Assembly: GCF_902167145.1 (NCBI RefSeq)
Contig: NC_050100.1
Span: forward strand, 193,309,439 to 193,373,438
Reading direction: 5' to 3'
Origin: Zea mays
Lineage: Eukaryota; Streptophyta; Magnoliopsida; Poales; Poaceae
DNA length: 64,000 nucleotides
Made by a program: the position numbers and the translations under genes. The number at the start of each line of letters is the position of its first letter. Within the stretch, counting starts at the first letter, position 1. Positions 63,129 to 64,000 of this stretch are shown here, piece by piece. Below the pieces are notes generated by a model. The model was given only the letters and a program-made list of their open reading frames with translations. It was not told where the DNA came from and searched no databases.

Positions 63129-64000
63129 ATCTCCCCCTTTTTGGTGATTGATGCCAACACAAACCAAAGCACATATATAAGAGCATAATTGAACTAGTTT
63201 GCCTAAGGTAAGTGCAAATATTGCTTGGAATTAAACCAATATTGATTTCATAAGATATGCATGAATGGTTTCTTTATATTTTTGACATTTTGGACCATGC
63301 TTGCACCACATGTTTTGTTTTTGCAAACGTTTTGGAAATTCTTTTTAAAGTCTTTTGCAAATAGTCAAAGGTAGATGAATAAGAATTTTGAGAAGCATTT
63401 ACAAGATTTGAGATTTTCTTCCCCTGTTTCAAATGCTTTTCCTTTGACTTAAACAAAACTCCCCCTTAATGAAATCCTCCTCTTAGTGTTCAAGAGGGTT
63501 TTGATATTAATTTTGAAGAGGGTATATCAATTTGAAATTATATCACAAGTAAGATACCAATTTGAAAATACTTCTTTAAAACCAAATTGAAAGACTATAC
63601 CAATTGAAAATTCATCATTTCAAGACCTTTTAAATTTTGAAAATTGGTGGTGGTGCGATCCTTTTGCTTTGGGCTAATACTTTCTCCCCCTTTGGCATGA
63701 ATCGCCAAAAACGGATACTTTGAGTGAAATATAAGCCCTTATAAGTTGTCTCCCCCTTTGGCAAATAATATATGAGTGAAAGATTATACCAATGTGGAGA
63801 GCTAGTGTGGAGTGATGGCGAAGGATAAATGGTACCGATAGAGTTGAGTGGAAGCCTTGTCTTCGCCGAAGACTCCATTTCCCTTTCAATCTATGACTTA
63901 GTATAGAAATATACTTGGAAACATATTAGTCGTAGTCATGGTACGAGAATAATAAGATATATGCATTTGTACCAAAATGAAAGAGATATGATCAAAAGAT
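63129..64000 (-). mobile_element. Sirevirus-type internal 3' noncoding region (continues beyond window)
   Basis: Starts with the PPT next to the LTR and repeats PPT-like 'tctccccctttggc' at 63684 and 63750 plus 'ctcccccttaatg' at 63461. Multiple PPT copies are typical of Sirevirus noncoding DNA. No coding domain in these 870 bp; pol/env-like genes would lie to the right. Confidence 0.6.

Overview
The window is nuclear DNA of a grass, most likely maize or a close panicoid relative. Evidence: a seven-exon YABBY gene with GT..AG introns and the grass FIL/YAB3-type architecture; CACTA elements with the 'ttTGCCGAGTGtc' subterminal repeats common in panicoid grasses; a Tat-lineage Ty3/gypsy element; and Sirevirus-type Ty1/copia LTRs with CACCGGAC-n-GTCCGGTG palindromes. 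There is one ordinary host gene. About two thirds of the rest is transposable elements, several nested. Species assignment is inference.

Layout. 1-1268: the 3' end of a PIF/Harbinger-like element with a Myb/SANT-like ORF1 tail. 1269-6179: AT-rich intergenic DNA, no gene recognised. 6180-8799 (minus): an apparently intact YABBY transcription factor gene (261 aa), TATA box near 9101, promoter side running right to about 10.22 kb. 10224-39696: a nested, rearranged transposon cluster starting 1.4 kb upstream of the YABBY start codon. A LINE with a TSD of up to 20 bp was hit by an En/Spm-type CACTA element, and the CACTA transposase gene was hit by an 11.6-kb Tat gypsy element (perfect 5-bp TSD GGGCT). 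A large tandem duplication then left two copies of the CACTA 3' end + LINE + flank (10241-15848 and 34456-39696). 41514-46799 (minus): a second, unrelated CACTA element, complete at both ends (TSD ATT) but internally deleted. 46803-50930: intergenic DNA with small foldback elements. About 51035-53255: a 2.2-kb element with inverted ends, flanked on both sides by (TA)n. 53283-58177: intergenic and LTR-like debris. 58178-60202: an LTR starting TGTAACGCCCCG. 60203-64000 (minus): a Sirevirus LTR containing a solo LTR (TSD AACCC), followed by PPT and internal sequence running off the window.

How parts relate. CACTA-1 keeps both genes, ORF1 (TNP2-type transposase plus DUF4216 exon) and ORF2 (TNPA-like, seven exons), whose exons join in frame once the gypsy insertion is removed; its 5' TIR is missing, so it should not be mobile as one unit. 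The gypsy element has gag-pol on minus with frameshifts, while an antisense five-exon ORF of 1140 codons with its own TATA box is open throughout. The two transcription units converge on an 80-bp tandem repeat array. LTR divergence (5 transitions in 475 bp by eye) exceeds that between the duplicated flanks (about 0.4%), suggesting the duplication is the younger event.
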